From Lachnospiraceae bacterium (GTDB lineage Bacteria; Bacillota; Clostridia; Lachnospirales; Lachnospiraceae): a DNA stretch of 64,000 bases. This document shows positions 34,023 through 43,896 of this stretch, one piece after another. Location of the stretch: assembly GCA_024690205.1 (NCBI GenBank), contig JAILCX010000032.1:1-64000 (forward strand), in the 5' to 3' direction. The position numbers and the translations under genes were made by a program. The notes under the pieces were generated by a model. The model did no database searches. It was given only the letters and a program-made list of their open reading frames with translations, and was not told the origin of the DNA. Numbering within the stretch: the first letter of the stretch is position 1; the number at the start of each line of letters is the position of its first letter.

Positions 34023-34901
34023 ATGAAGATCGGAGCACTTGAAGCGGGCGGGACCAAAATGGTCTGTGCCATATATGATGACAATTCAGCCCTTATAAAA
34101 AAGGAGACCTTTCCAACTAAGGAACCATCAAAAACACTTCCCGTTCTTATCGGTTTTTTTAAGAAGGAAGGGATCGATGCTTTGGGGATAGGGAGCTTCG
34201 GACCTGTCGATCTGGATAAGGGTTCGCCTACATACGGATATATAACAAAAACTCCGAAAGAGGGATGGAAAGATACCGATATCGCGGGACTGTTTAAAAG
34301 GGAACTCAAAATACCGGTTGGATTTGATACCGATGTAAATTGTTCTGCCATAGGAGAGCATGAGTTCGGAATAGGAAAAGACGTGGACTCATTGGTTTAC
34401 ATAACTATTGGTACCGGGATCGGGATCGGAGTTATCAGCGAAGGTAAAGTGATCCACGGTGCAATGCATCCCGAAGGCGGTCATATTATGTTGACCAAAT
34501 CACCCAAAGATCCTTCGGGTTCCGTATGTCCTTATCATGATTCCTGTTTTGAAGGTCTTTGCTCAGGCCCCTCAATTGAAAAACGCTGGGGCAAAAAAGG
34601 TGCGGATCTTTCGGATGATCCCAAAGTCTGGGAACTGGAAGCTTGCTATATTGCTCAGGCCGTATTTACCTATACTGCTGTACTTTCTCCCAAAAGGATC
34701 ATACTCGGCGGTGGAGTCATGCATCAAAGTGCGATGCTTCCCCTTATTAGAGAAAAGTTTTCGGAATATAACGGCGGATATATAAACAATAAATTCGTAA
34801 ACGATCCTGATACCTACATCGTTCTTCAGTCCTTAGACGATGAACAGGGTATTCTGGGAGCATATATATTGGGACTTAGAGCCCTCGGAAAGAGCGTTTA
34901 A
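34023..34901 (+). CDS. scrK: ROK family fructokinase
   Basis: 292 residues. N-terminal ATP-binding IGALEAGGTKMVCAI, sugar-binding GFDTDVNCSAIGEHEFG, and the second phosphate loop YITIGTGIGIGVI. The zinc segment HPEGGHIML and CPYHDSCFEGLCSGPSI matches the YdhR/ScrK-type fructokinase branch. With the adjacent manC it may feed mannose or fructose into nucleotide sugar synthesis (inference). Starts directly at the manC stop. Confidence 0.88.
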   Translation: MKIGALEAGGTKMVCAIYDDNSALIKKETFPTKEPSKTLPVLIGFFKKEGIDALGIGSFGPVDLDKGSPTYGYITKTPKEGWKDTDIAGLFKRELKIPVGFDTDVNCSAIGEHEFGIGKDVDSLVYITIGTGIGIGVISEGKVIHGAMHPEGGHIMLTKSPKDPSGSVCPYHDSCFEGLCSGPSIEKRWGKKGADLSDDPKVWELEACYIAQAVFTYTAVLSPKRIILGGGVMHQSAMLPLIREKFSEYNGGYINNKFVNDPDTYIVLQSLDDEQGILGAYILGLRALGKSV

Positions 34902-34902
34902 T

Positions 34903-36687
34903 ATGATCATCTTTAATATCATTTCGTTACTTGGCGGTCTTGCCATGTTCCTATACGGAATGAGGCTAATGGGAACTTCCTTAAAGGAAGGTTCATCCGG
35001 TACTTTAAAGAACGTTCTAGAACGTGTGACGGACAGTTATATCAAAGCATTTTTGCTTGGTATAGTTGTTACGGCGATAATACAGTCATCAACGGCAACC
35101 ATAGTTATCACTTCTGGACTTGTAGCGGCAGGTGTCATTTCCCTTGACCAGTCACTCGGTATAATAATCGGAGCAAACGTAGGTACTACGGTAACAGGTC
35201 AGATTATCAGACTCCTTGATGTGGAGGCGGGAGGAAGCTTTGTATTAAGATTTTTCCAGCCTGCAACCCTTGCTCCCATAGCACTTATCTTCGGAATATG
35301 CTTCGTTATGTTCTTTAAGATAAGAAAGTCAGATAACCTCGGAAATATCTTTATCGGGTTCGGAATTCTCTTTTCCGGCCTTTTGAACATGACGGCGGCC
35401 GTGTCCGATTTTGCATCGACCGGTATCATAGACAAGCTCTTTTCAAACCTCGGAGACAATCCGTTCCTCGGATACTTAACAGGTGCCGGTATTGCATTCG
35501 TACTTCAAAGTTCATCGGCAACTATCGGCATTTTACAGGCCTTTTCACTTGCAGGTAACATTCCGTTCCGTGCGATCTATTCTGTTATCGTCGGTGTTTA
35601 TCTTGGCGACTGTGTAACTACAGCGATAGTCTGTTCAATAGGAGCAAAGCAGGATGCCAGAAGAGTAGGTATCATAAATATCCTTTATAATTTAAGTAAA
35701 TCACTTGTTGTTCTTCTTGCTGTAGTCATCTCAAAGAATGTCGGCCTTTTGGACTGGGTATGGGATGTTCCGATGAAATCCGGCGGAATAGCAAATGCCA
35801 ATACCGTATTTAACTTAGGATGCGCGGTATTGCTCCTCCCGGTTGTGGGCCTTTTCAAGAAATTAAGCTTCAGGATCGTTAAGGAAGAACCTGCTAAAGA
35901 AAATAAATATGCCGATAAGCTTGATGCGTTAAGCCCTGTATTTTTCAGCACGCCCGCTCTTGCATTAAGAAGCTGTTATTCGGCACTCATGTGCATGTTT
36001 GATGCTTCATATACAGGTATAAACAAAGCATATGACCTTGTCGGAAAGTTCGATGAAAAGGTATACCAGGAAGTTCTTGATGAAGAAGAGAACATAGATC
36101 TTTTAACCGACCGGGTTGATAACTATCTTGTCCAGCTTTCACCTCACATAAGCGAGAATAATTATATCCTTATACTTACGCAGTATCACAAGGTCGTATC
36201 CGAATTCGAGCACCTGGGAGATTCTGCTGTATACATGGCACAGTGTGCAAAATCAATGTACGATGAGGGGATTTCTTTCACCTCGCAGGCAGTTAAGGAG
36301 ATCAATCTTACAAGACTCCTTCTTAATAATATACTGGAACAGGCTAACAGCGCTTTTTCAAAAAGGGATATCGATGCGGCAAGGCATGTCGAGCCTCTTT
36401 GTGATGTTATGAGCTCATTAACGAGCAGGCTGCATGATAACCATCTTGAAAGACTGCGTGAAGGACAGTGTACCGTCCGTGCAGGCATTTTGTTCTCTGA
36501 TCTTTTATCACATATAAACGATGTTTCGGATACCTGCTCAAATGTCGGAAAGGCTACGATCACCCGTGTCTATCCGGAAACAGCGGATAATGCGCACTCT
36601 TATATTTCATCGTTAAAGATGACCGACGATTACTCAAAAGAGTATGAAAGGGCGCATTCTTTATACTTCAATCAGTTGATAACGTAA
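34903..36687 (+). CDS. Na/phosphate cotransporter with PhoU-like C-terminal domain
   Basis: 594 residues from ATG 34903; an upstream in-frame start at 34840 would lie inside the kinase gene. Two inverted PNaS repeats: QSSTATIVITSGL with GANVGTTVTGQI, and QSSSATIGILQAF with GVYLGDCVTTAI. After eight or more membrane segments the last ~220 residues are helical, resembling PhoU. Imports inorganic phosphate, a possible partner of the polyphosphate genes upstream. No ribosome binding site is clear; coupling with scrK is likely. No terminator precedes the rimP promoter. Confidence 0.88.
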   Translation: MIIFNIISLLGGLAMFLYGMRLMGTSLKEGSSGTLKNVLERVTDSYIKAFLLGIVVTAIIQSSTATIVITSGLVAAGVISLDQSLGIIIGANVGTTVTGQIIRLLDVEAGGSFVLRFFQPATLAPIALIFGICFVMFFKIRKSDNLGNIFIGFGILFSGLLNMTAAVSDFASTGIIDKLFSNLGDNPFLGYLTGAGIAFVLQSSSATIGILQAFSLAGNIPFRAIYSVIVGVYLGDCVTTAIVCSIGAKQDARRVGIINILYNLSKSLVVLLAVVISKNVGLLDWVWDVPMKSGGIANANTVFNLGCAVLLLPVVGLFKKLSFRIVKEEPAKENKYADKLDALSPVFFSTPALALRSCYSALMCMFDASYTGINKAYDLVGKFDEKVYQEVLDEEENIDLLTDRVDNYLVQLSPHISENNYILILTQYHKVVSEFEHLGDSAVYMAQCAKSMYDEGISFTSQAVKEINLTRLLLNNILEQANSAFSKRDIDAARHVEPLCDVMSSLTSRLHDNHLERLREGQCTVRAGILFSDLLSHINDVSDTCSNVGKATITRVYPETADNAHSYISSLKMTDDYSKEYERAHSLYFNQLIT

Positions 36688-36694
36688 AAAACAG

Positions 36695-36723
36695 TTGATT
36701 TTTTTGATTTTGGGTGTTAAAAT
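36695..36723 (+). promoter_or_regulatory. Promoter of the rimP-nusA-infB operon
   Basis: TTGATT (36695-36700), 17-base spacer, TAAAAT (36718-36723). It is followed by a terminator-like hairpin in the leader. Confidence 0.65.
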
Positions 36724-36745
36724 CTACTAAGAATATGAATTATCA

Positions 36746-36780
36746 AAGTGGTGGCTTGAAAGAGCCACCACTTCTTTATT
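36746..36780 (+). terminator. Leader terminator/attenuator of rimP-nusA
   Basis: AAGTGGTGGCT (36746-36756) pairs perfectly with AGCCACCACTT (36763-36773), hexaloop TGAAAG, then CTTTATT. It lies after the promoter and ~43 bases before rimP, so it can attenuate the operon, and it also terminates the upstream transporter transcript. The loop does not fit the A..G.. ANTAR pattern. Confidence 0.8.
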
Positions 36781-36822
36781 GAAAAAACGATGTTAATCAT
36801 CGCGATGACGGAAGGTGATCGA

Positions 36823-37290
36823 TTGTCAAAAAGAGAAGATATTGAAAAAAGGACGGAAGAACTGCTGAAAGACGTCGCAGACAAAAACAGTGTAAAGATC
36901 TACGATGTCGAGTATGTCAAAGAAGGATCCGATTTCTTCCTTCGGTGCTACATAGATAAGGAAGGCGGCGTCACGATAGATGACTGCGAGAACGTATCAC
37001 GTGAAATGTCGGATCTTCTTGATAAGAATGACTATATAGACGATGCATACATACTTGAGGTGAGTTCTCCGGGACTTGGAAGATCATTAAAAAAAGACAG
37101 GCATTTGGAATACTCTGTAGGCGAAGAAGTCGAAGTTAAGCTTTTTAAGCCGCCGGAGGATTCAAAGCAAAAAGAATTTACAGGCATACTTAAATCTTTT
37201 GATGAAAGTACGATAACGGTAACAATAGATAATGATACCGTATTCGAACGAAAGAATATTGCAAATATAAGACTTACATTGGATTTTTAA
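36823..37290 (+). CDS. rimP: Ribosome maturation factor RimP
   Basis: Assists 30S subunit assembly. I choose TTG 36823 because GGAAGG (36810-36815) lies seven bases upstream, giving 155 residues of normal length; ATG 36790 and 36805 are less well placed. Conserved blocks: KIYDVEYVKEG, LRCYIDKEGGVTIDDCENVSREMSDLLD, YILEVSSPGLGRSLK and EFTGILKSFDESTITV. First gene of the transcription/translation operon. Confidence 0.9.
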   Translation: MSKREDIEKRTEELLKDVADKNSVKIYDVEYVKEGSDFFLRCYIDKEGGVTIDDCENVSREMSDLLDKNDYIDDAYILEVSSPGLGRSLKKDRHLEYSVGEEVEVKLFKPPEDSKQKEFTGILKSFDESTITVTIDNDTVFERKNIANIRLTLDF

Positions 37291-37323
37291 AACGGATTAC
37301 CGTAAACAGGAGGAAAAAGAAAA

Positions 37324-38553
37324 ATGAACACAGAACTGATGGAAGCGCTTGATATGCTCGAAAAGGAAAAGGACATAAGCAGAGAAACTCTGTTTGATGC
37401 TATCGAGGCTTCACTCTTGACCGCATGCAGAAACCATTTCGGAAACGATGAGAACGTTACCGTTGAGGTTGACAGGGAAACAGGTGAATTCCTGTGCTAT
37501 GCAAAAAAGAAAGTTGTTGAAGATGAAAACGTTGAAGGCTATGATCCCACAACAATGATCACCAAGGAAAAGGCAAAGGATCTTAAAAAGGGTGTAAGAG
37601 TAGGAAGCACTGTAAATATTGAGATCAAATCAAAGGAATTCGGACGTATCGCAACACAGAACGCAAAGAACGTCATCCTTCAGAAGATCCGTGAAGAAGA
37701 GCGAAACGTTATCTACGATCAGTACTTCTCTAAGGAAAAGGATGTTGTTACGGGTATCGTTCAAAGATATGTCGGAAGAAACATAAGCATCAACCTGGGA
37801 AAGGCAGACGGTCTTTTGAATGAATCAGAGATGGTAAAGACCGAGCACTTCAGACCTACAGAGAGAGTTAAGGTTTATATCCTTGAAGTAAAAAGAACTC
37901 CCAAGGGCCCCCGTATACTTGTGAGCCGTACACATCCCGAACTTGTAAGAAAGCTCTTCGAATCGGAAGTTGCCGAGATCAAGGACGGTACTGTTGAGAT
38001 CAAGGCTATCGCAAGAGAAGCAGGTTCACGTACCAAGATGGCAGTTTATTCAACAAATCCCAATGTCGATCCTGTCGGAGCATGTGTCGGTGTAAACGGA
38101 ACCAGAGTAAACTCTATCGTTGATGAATTAAGAGGTGAAAAGATAGATATCATCAACTGGGACGAAAACCCCGGTGTACTTATACAGAATGCACTTTCAC
38201 CAGCCAAGATAGTTGCCGTATTTGCTGATCCCGATGAAAAGTCGGCAAAGGTTGTCGTTCCGGATTACCAGCTTTCACTTGCCATCGGTAAGGAAGGTCA
38301 GAATGCAAGACTTGCGGCAAGACTTACAGGCTACAAGATCGATATCAAGTCAGAGACCCAGGCAGCAGATGCTCCCGGATTCCGTTATGAAGATTACGTT
38401 GATGATGAGTATGAAGACGAATTCGATGCGGATTTTGACGGTGAGTATGACGGAGAATACGACGAGGAACCAGAAGGTGATTATGAAGAAGCACCCGAAG
38501 AGGAAGTATTCGAAGTTGAAGATGAAGTAGCGGAAGATACCGATGAAGAATGA
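37324..38553 (+). CDS. nusA: Transcription termination/antitermination factor NusA
   Basis: RNA polymerase-binding factor for pausing and termination. 409 residues. N-terminal domain to ~130; S1 domain with GIVQRYVGRNISINLGKADGLL; KH domains with GACVGVNGTRVNSIV and LAIGKEGQNARLAARLTG. The C terminus is a very acidic tail of about 55 residues rich in Glu, Asp and Tyr, longer than in Bacillus. SD CAGGAGGAAAAAG. The hairpin in the leader makes autogenous attenuation plausible. Confidence 0.96.
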   Translation: MNTELMEALDMLEKEKDISRETLFDAIEASLLTACRNHFGNDENVTVEVDRETGEFLCYAKKKVVEDENVEGYDPTTMITKEKAKDLKKGVRVGSTVNIEIKSKEFGRIATQNAKNVILQKIREEERNVIYDQYFSKEKDVVTGIVQRYVGRNISINLGKADGLLNESEMVKTEHFRPTERVKVYILEVKRTPKGPRILVSRTHPELVRKLFESEVAEIKDGTVEIKAIAREAGSRTKMAVYSTNPNVDPVGACVGVNGTRVNSIVDELRGEKIDIINWDENPGVLIQNALSPAKIVAVFADPDEKSAKVVVPDYQLSLAIGKEGQNARLAARLTGYKIDIKSETQAADAPGFRYEDYVDDEYEDEFDADFDGEYDGEYDEEPEGDYEEAPEEEVFEVEDEVAEDTDEE

Positions 38554-38875
38554 TCCGGTTTCGGGGCTCCTTAGCCTGTGTGCCGCAGGGAGAAATCTCG
38601 TATCCGGGGAATTCTCCGTTGAAAAGGCAATAAAAGAAGGCAGAGCATCCGTCGTGATTTTAGCAGCAGATGCCTCGGATAATACGAAAAAGGCATTTTC
38701 CGATTCCTGCAGTTATAGGAAGATACCGTTATTCATATACGGTACCAAGGAATCGTTGGGACATGCCATCGGAAAGGAAGAAAGAGCTTCCGTTGCGATA
38801 ACCGATGAAGGTTTATCAAAGGGGATCGTTGAAAAGCTCAGGCTTTCCGAAGAGGCAAACGGAGGTAATAAATGA
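38543..38875 (+). CDS. ylxQ: L7Ae-like RNA-binding protein YlxQ
   Basis: 110 residues; L7Ae/L30e fold with the kink-turn binding features [20 protein letters not shown] and [14 protein letters not shown]. It overlaps nusA by 11 bases. In the usual nusA-ylxR-ylxQ-infB order the ylxR gene is expected between nusA and this gene, but there is no space for it. It ends by overlapping infB by four bases. Confidence 0.85.
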   Translation: MKNDPVSGLLSLCAAGRNLVSGEFSVEKAIKEGRASVVILAADASDNTKKAFSDSCSYRKIPLFIYGTKESLGHAIGKEERASVAITDEGLSKGIVEKLRLSEEANGGNK

Positions 38876-41583
38876 AAGTAAGTGAATTGTCAAAAGAATT
38901 GGGAAAAACAAATAAAGAGGTCCTTGAATTCTTTGCGTCAAAAGGAGTTGAAGCAAAGGCTCATAATTCATCGATCTCAGATGAAAGTGCGGATATGGCA
39001 AGAGCTTTCTTCGGTGGCGCAAAAGTAAGCGAACCTAAAGAAAAACCCGCCAAGGCCGAGCAGGAAAAGACCGAAGCAAAGCACAATGCAAAGGCCGAAA
39101 AAGCACCCGCTGAAGCTCCCAAAGAGCAGAAGAAGGAGCCGCAGCAGGATGCAGCACCCAAGAAGAAAAAGAGCATCATATTCGTTGCTAACAAGAATAA
39201 TTCGGGCATGGGTGGAAATCGCCCGAACCAGCAGCGTCCCCAGGGACCTCGCCCCGGACAGGCATCATCCCGTCCCGGAGCCAATCAGGTTCAGCACAAG
39301 ATAATCAAACCTATAACCGCTCCCACCAGCGTAGAGACCACATCGGATTTCAGGGAAAATGCCAGAAAACTTGATGAAGTAAGAAGCAAGCGCAGCATGG
39401 AAGAGAGGGCAAAGAGCGATGAGAAAGCTCGTGGCGGATATCAGGAATCTAAAGGCAATGGGGATGAAAAGAGCAGGAATCAAAGACCTGAAAGCAGTAG
39501 CGCAGTCAGCCGTGAAGGAGATAGGCAGGATAAGACTGCTTCTTCAGGGGCTCAGTCTGAGCGCAGGCGTCCTAACGGTGCTCCAAGCGATAGCAGAGTC
39601 CAAAAAGGGCCGGGAAGTCGATTTATCACGAATAACGGTGGAGCCCAAGCCGCAGGTGCGCAGGGCGTTCCGGTCGGCCAGAAAGACGACAAACGCCGCA
39701 ATACGAAAGATCAGGACAAGCGTTCCCGCAAGGACCACATCTACGAGGACGAGCAGGAGATCAAGAACCGCTCTAAGGTCGGCAGATTTATCAAGCCCGA
39801 GAAGAAACCTGAAGAGTCTGTTGAAGAGCAGATCAAAGTCATTACGCTCCCTGAGACATTAACGATCAAAGACCTTGCCGACAAGATGAAGCTTCAGCCT
39901 TCGGCTATCATAAAGAAGCTTTTCCTTCAGGGCCAGGTTGTTACTGTCAATACCGAAATATCATATGAAGAAGCAGAGAATATCGCTATGGAATACGAGA
40001 TACTCTGTGAAAAGGAAGTTAAGGTCGATGTCATCGAAGAACTCCTTAAAGAGGAGGAGGAAGATGAAAAGGATCTTGTTACACGTCCTCCCGTTGTCTG
40101 TGTAATGGGACACGTCGATCACGGTAAGACTTCTTTGCTTGATGCGATAAGAAAGACCAATGTTACGGATAAGGAAGCAGGCGGTATCACACAGCATATC
40201 GGTGCTTATACCGTTAACATCAAAGGTCAGAGCATCACATTCCTTGATACGCCAGGACATGAAGCATTCACGGCCATGCGTATGAGAGGAGCGAATTCAA
40301 CCGATATCGCGATCCTTGTCGTTGCTGCGGATGACGGTGTCATGCCTCAGACGGTTGAAGCAATTAACCACGCTAAGGCAGCCGGCATTGAGATCATCGT
40401 TGCTGTAAACAAGATCGATAAGCCCGGTGCAAACATAGACAGGGTTAAGCAGGAAATGGCCGAGCATGAGCTCATTCCCGTTGACTGGGGCGGAAGCACG
40501 GAGTTTGTTCCCGTTTCCGCAAAATCGGGAGAAGGAATAGATACTCTCCTTGAGACCATTTTGCTTACAGCTGAGATCCTTGAACTTAAGGCTAATCCCA
40601 ACAGACTTTCACGTGGTCTTGTTATCGAGGCCGAACTTGATAAGGGACGCGGACCTGTTGCCAGAGTCCTTGTTCAAAAGGGTACGCTCCATGTCGGAGA
40701 TTTTGTTTCAGCCGGAGCCGCTCACGGTAAGGTAAGAGCCATGATCGATGATAAGGGACGCCGTGTTAAGGATGCCAAGCCTTCAACACCCGTTGAGATC
40801 CTCGGTCTTTCGGATGTTCCTTCGGCAGGTGAAGTATTCATCTCTCATGAGAATGATAAGACGGCTAAGCAGTATGCCGAGACTTATATAGCCCAGAACA
40901 AGGAAAAGAAGGTTGAAGAGACAAAGGCCAAGATGAGTCTTGATGATCTGTTCAACCAGATCCAGGCTGATAACCTTAAGGAACTTAACATCATCGTTAA
41001 GGCCGACGTTCAGGGTTCGGTTGAAGCGGTTAAGCAAAGCCTTACAAAGCTTTCAAACGAAGAAGTCGTTGTTAAGTGTATCCACGGCGGTGTCGGTGCC
41101 ATCAATGAATCGGATGTCGTTCTGGCTTCCGCTTCATCAGCGATCATCATCGGATTCAATGTACGTCCCGATGCACAGGCTAAAGCACTTTCGGAGCGTG
41201 AAGGTGTTGAGATAAGACTTTACAAGGTAATCTACCAGGCTATAGAAGAGATTGAAGCTGCCATGAAGGGTATGCTCGATCCCGTTTATGAAGAAAAGAT
41301 CATCGGACATGCCGAAGTCAGACAGATATTCAAGGCTTCAGCTATCGGAAATATCGCCGGTGCCAAAGTCATGGACGGATACTTTGAGAGAAACTGCCTG
41401 ATCCGTATCACTCGTGAAGGCGAGCAGATATATGAAGGAAAGCTTTCTTCATTAAAGAGATTCAAAGACGATGTCAAGGAAGTAAAGGAAGGCTACGAAT
41501 GCGGACTTGTATTCGAAGACTTCGACAAGATGCAGGAGCTTGACATGGTCGAGGCTTATATCATGGTTGAGGTGCCCAGGTAA
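38872..41583 (+). CDS. infB: Translation initiation factor IF-2
   Basis: GTPase delivering initiator tRNA. 903 residues. Residues 1-~55 form the IF2-N domain ([19 protein letters not shown]); residues ~60-310 are a low-complexity linker rich in Lys, Glu, Pro, Gln and Gly. The G domain carries MGHVDHGKT (about 410), DTPGHEAF and NKIDKPGAN; domains II-IV follow ([20 protein letters not shown]). GGAGGT lies upstream of the ATG. Confidence 0.97.
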   Translation: MKVSELSKELGKTNKEVLEFFASKGVEAKAHNSSISDESADMARAFFGGAKVSEPKEKPAKAEQEKTEAKHNAKAEKAPAEAPKEQKKEPQQDAAPKKKKSIIFVANKNNSGMGGNRPNQQRPQGPRPGQASSRPGANQVQHKIIKPITAPTSVETTSDFRENARKLDEVRSKRSMEERAKSDEKARGGYQESKGNGDEKSRNQRPESSSAVSREGDRQDKTASSGAQSERRRPNGAPSDSRVQKGPGSRFITNNGGAQAAGAQGVPVGQKDDKRRNTKDQDKRSRKDHIYEDEQEIKNRSKVGRFIKPEKKPEESVEEQIKVITLPETLTIKDLADKMKLQPSAIIKKLFLQGQVVTVNTEISYEEAENIAMEYEILCEKEVKVDVIEELLKEEEEDEKDLVTRPPVVCVMGHVDHGKTSLLDAIRKTNVTDKEAGGITQHIGAYTVNIKGQSITFLDTPGHEAFTAMRMRGANSTDIAILVVAADDGVMPQTVEAINHAKAAGIEIIVAVNKIDKPGANIDRVKQEMAEHELIPVDWGGSTEFVPVSAKSGEGIDTLLETILLTAEILELKANPNRLSRGLVIEAELDKGRGPVARVLVQKGTLHVGDFVSAGAAHGKVRAMIDDKGRRVKDAKPSTPVEILGLSDVPSAGEVFISHENDKTAKQYAETYIAQNKEKKVEETKAKMSLDDLFNQIQADNLKELNIIVKADVQGSVEAVKQSLTKLSNEEVVVKCIHGGVGAINESDVVLASASSAIIIGFNVRPDAQAKALSEREGVEIRLYKVIYQAIEEIEAAMKGMLDPVYEEKIIGHAEVRQIFKASAIGNIAGAKVMDGYFERNCLIRITREGEQIYEGKLSSLKRFKDDVKEVKEGYECGLVFEDFDKMQELDMVEAYIMVEVPR

Positions 41584-41584
41584 G

Positions 41585-41992
41585 ATGAGAAAGAACAGTA
41601 TGAAAAACACCCAGATAAACGAAGAGGTTTTGAGGGTGCTTTCGGAGATCATCCGCGGTGACATCAAGGATCCCCGTGTGCGTCCGATGACGAGCGTGCT
41701 CGCAGTTGAGGTCGCACCGGATCTTAAGACCTGTAAAGCATGGATTTCCGTACTTGGTGATGAAGAAGCGATAAACGAGACTATTCAGGGATTGAACAGC
41801 GCTTCCGGATATATAAGAAGAGAACTTGCCAGGCGCATCAACCTTCGTAACACACCCGAAGTCCGCTTTATCGTTGATGAGTCGATAGCATACGGAGTCA
41901 GGATGTCAAAGATGATAGACGATGTAGTGGCAACGATCCCCGAAAGAGACGAAAACGAGCTTGAAGGAAAGTATAAGAATCTGGATGATTAA
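41585..41992 (+). CDS. rbfA: Ribosome-binding factor A
   Basis: 135 residues from ATG 41585, one base after the infB stop; a longer in-frame start at 41507 would lie within infB. KH-type fold with VLRVLSEIIRGDIKDPRV, VEVAPDLKTCKAWISVLG and TPEVRFIVDESIAYG. 30S assembly and cold adaptation. Classical position after infB. Confidence 0.94.
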   Translation: MRKNSMKNTQINEEVLRVLSEIIRGDIKDPRVRPMTSVLAVEVAPDLKTCKAWISVLGDEEAINETIQGLNSASGYIRRELARRINLRNTPEVRFIVDESIAYGVRMSKMIDDVVATIPERDENELEGKYKNLDD

Positions 41993-41993
41993 A

Positions 41994-42947
41994 ATGGATC
42001 TTCTCAAAGAATTAAAAGACTGTAAAACTATCGCAATATCAGGACACATACGTCCGGACGGAGACTGTATAGGTTCGGTGATGGGAATGTACCTTTACCT
42101 TAAAAAGGTTATGCCCAAGGCAAAGATAATCCCCATGATAGAAAAACCTGCTTCGGAATTTGAATGTATTAAGGATATCGGTGATATCCTTAGCACGTTT
42201 GACCCTGATGTTACGGTTTTTGATGCTTTTATCGGGCTTGACAGCTCATCGTCAGACAGATACGGTGATGCGCTTCCTTACTTTGAAAGCGCCAAAAAGA
42301 AGATAGTCATTGATCATCACATTTCAAATGACGGGTTCGGAGATGTTTCATATATAGACGGAAACGCATCTTCTACATGTGAACTCATATATGATCTGCT
42401 TGATGAAAAGGTGGTCGATGAAGAGATCGCGAAGGCTCTTTATATCGGGATTATCCACGATACGGGAGTGCTCCGTTATTCAAACGTAAGCCCGAAGACT
42501 TTGGTCACGGTATCAAAACTCATAGCATTCGGGTTTGATTTTCCCAAGATCATCGATGAAACATTTTATGAAAAGACCAAGACGCAGAACGAGATGCTCG
42601 GACGTGCACTTGTTGAAAGTATTGTCTTTATGGACGGCAAATGCATAGTTTCAAAGATAGATGCCGATACCATGAAGTTCTATGATGCGACACCCCACGA
42701 TATGGAAGGGATCGTCAATCAGCTCCGCTATACAAAAGGAGTTGAAGTTGCGATATTCATGTACGAGATAGGGCCTTTAAATTATAAAGTCTCTTTGCGC
42801 TCGTCAGGAAAGGTGGATGTTGCCAAGATTGCCAAATTCTACGGTGGTGGCGGACATGAAAGGGCATCGGGATTTTCATTAAAGGGAACATTCCATGATG
42901 TTGTTAACAACCTTTCCGATTCAATAGCAATGCAGCTTGATGCATGA
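41994..42947 (+). CDS. nrnA: DHH family phosphoesterase NrnA (oligoribonuclease / pAp phosphatase)
   Basis: 317 residues from ATG 41994, next to the rbfA stop; an alternative ATG at 41985 overlaps rbfA. DHH motifs: GHIRPDGDCIGS, DHHISN, HDTGVLRYS, and the DHHA1 motif GGGGHERASGF near the C terminus. Degrades 2-5 nucleotide RNA fragments and 3'-phosphoadenosine-5'-phosphate. Its place between rbfA and truB is a common Firmicute arrangement. Confidence 0.92.
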   Translation: MDLLKELKDCKTIAISGHIRPDGDCIGSVMGMYLYLKKVMPKAKIIPMIEKPASEFECIKDIGDILSTFDPDVTVFDAFIGLDSSSSDRYGDALPYFESAKKKIVIDHHISNDGFGDVSYIDGNASSTCELIYDLLDEKVVDEEIAKALYIGIIHDTGVLRYSNVSPKTLVTVSKLIAFGFDFPKIIDETFYEKTKTQNEMLGRALVESIVFMDGKCIVSKIDADTMKFYDATPHDMEGIVNQLRYTKGVEVAIFMYEIGPLNYKVSLRSSGKVDVAKIAKFYGGGGHERASGFSLKGTFHDVVNNLSDSIAMQLDA

Positions 42948-42957
42948 GTGGGGATGT

Positions 42958-43896
42958 ATGAACGGAGTAATCAATGTATATAAGGAAGCCGGTTTTACGT
43001 CTCATGATGTGGTCGCCGTCCTTAGAAAGATCCTTAACACAAAAAAGATTGGTCATACCGGAACCCTTGATCCTGATGCGACGGGGGTTCTTCCTGTTTG
43101 TGTGGGAAATGCCACAAGGCTCTGTGACCTGCTCACGGATGAGACGAAGGAATATGTCGCCGAATTAAGGCTCGGCATTACGACCGTTACACAGGACAGG
43201 TCCGGAAAGATACTTAAAGATGAAACTGATAAGGTAAAAGATATTCCGGATGAAAAGATAGCGGAAACAATAAAGAGATTTGTCGGGGAGATAGAACAGA
43301 TCCCTCCAATGTATTCGGCTATCAAAGTAAACGGTCAAAAGCTTTATAACCTTGCAAGGTCAGGGATCGAGATCGAAAGAAAATCAAGAAAGATAAAGAT
43401 CGAGGAGATAGAAATACTCGATGTGAGTTTACATAAAGTAGTAAAGATGCGAGTCGTCTGCTCGAAAGGGACATACATAAGAACGCTCTGCCACGATATA
43501 GGAAATGAACTCGGATGTGGCGGATGTATGGAAAGCCTTGAAAGAACTAGAGTCGGTTCCTTTTCGGTGGAAGATGCATATACCCTTGATGAGATCAGGG
43601 CGATAAAAGAGGAAGATGGTTTACATAACATTATCACGCCTGTTGATGTAATACTTAAAAGATATGAACCTCTTAACGTTCTTGACGAGGGAATGAAGCT
43701 TTTAAAAAACGGAAACAGATTATCGCCCGCACTTATAAAAGAAGTTGATGAAAACAAAAAACATTCGGGCTTTATACCGGGTGAAATCTACAGGATTTAC
43801 GGAAGCGACGGAAAATTCTACGGGATATATGACTTCCATTCGCTCAAGAATACTTTTGATCCCGTAAAAATGTTTTTGCCAGACGAAGATAAATGA
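42958..43896 (+). CDS. truB: tRNA pseudouridine(55) synthase
   Basis: 312 residues from ATG 42958, preceded by GAGTGGGG; upstream in-frame starts overlap nrnA. N-terminal GVINVYKEAGFTSHDVV and catalytic GTLDPDATGVLPVCVGNATR (Asp in LDPDATG), then YSAIKVNGQKLYNLAR and TYIRTLCHDIG. Makes Psi55 in the T-loop. Two TTTACATAA copies lie inside, at 43438 and 43620. Overlaps ribF by four bases. Confidence 0.94.
   Translation: MNGVINVYKEAGFTSHDVVAVLRKILNTKKIGHTGTLDPDATGVLPVCVGNATRLCDLLTDETKEYVAELRLGITTVTQDRSGKILKDETDKVKDIPDEKIAETIKRFVGEIEQIPPMYSAIKVNGQKLYNLARSGIEIERKSRKIKIEEIEILDVSLHKVVKMRVVCSKGTYIRTLCHDIGNELGCGGCMESLERTRVGSFSVEDAYTLDEIRAIKEEDGLHNIITPVDVILKRYEPLNVLDEGMKLLKNGNRLSPALIKEVDENKKHSGFIPGEIYRIYGSDGKFYGIYDFHSLKNTFDPVKMFLPDEDK

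Noticed and set aside
36746-36773. rimP leader hairpin as an ANTAR site
   Set aside because: It has a six-base loop, but TGAAAG lacks the required A at position 1 and G at position 4... the loop starts with T and position 4 is A.
39419-39862. 147-codon + frame within infB
   Set aside because: Out-of-frame reading of the Lys/Glu/Gly-rich linker; high AAG/GAG content opens other frames.
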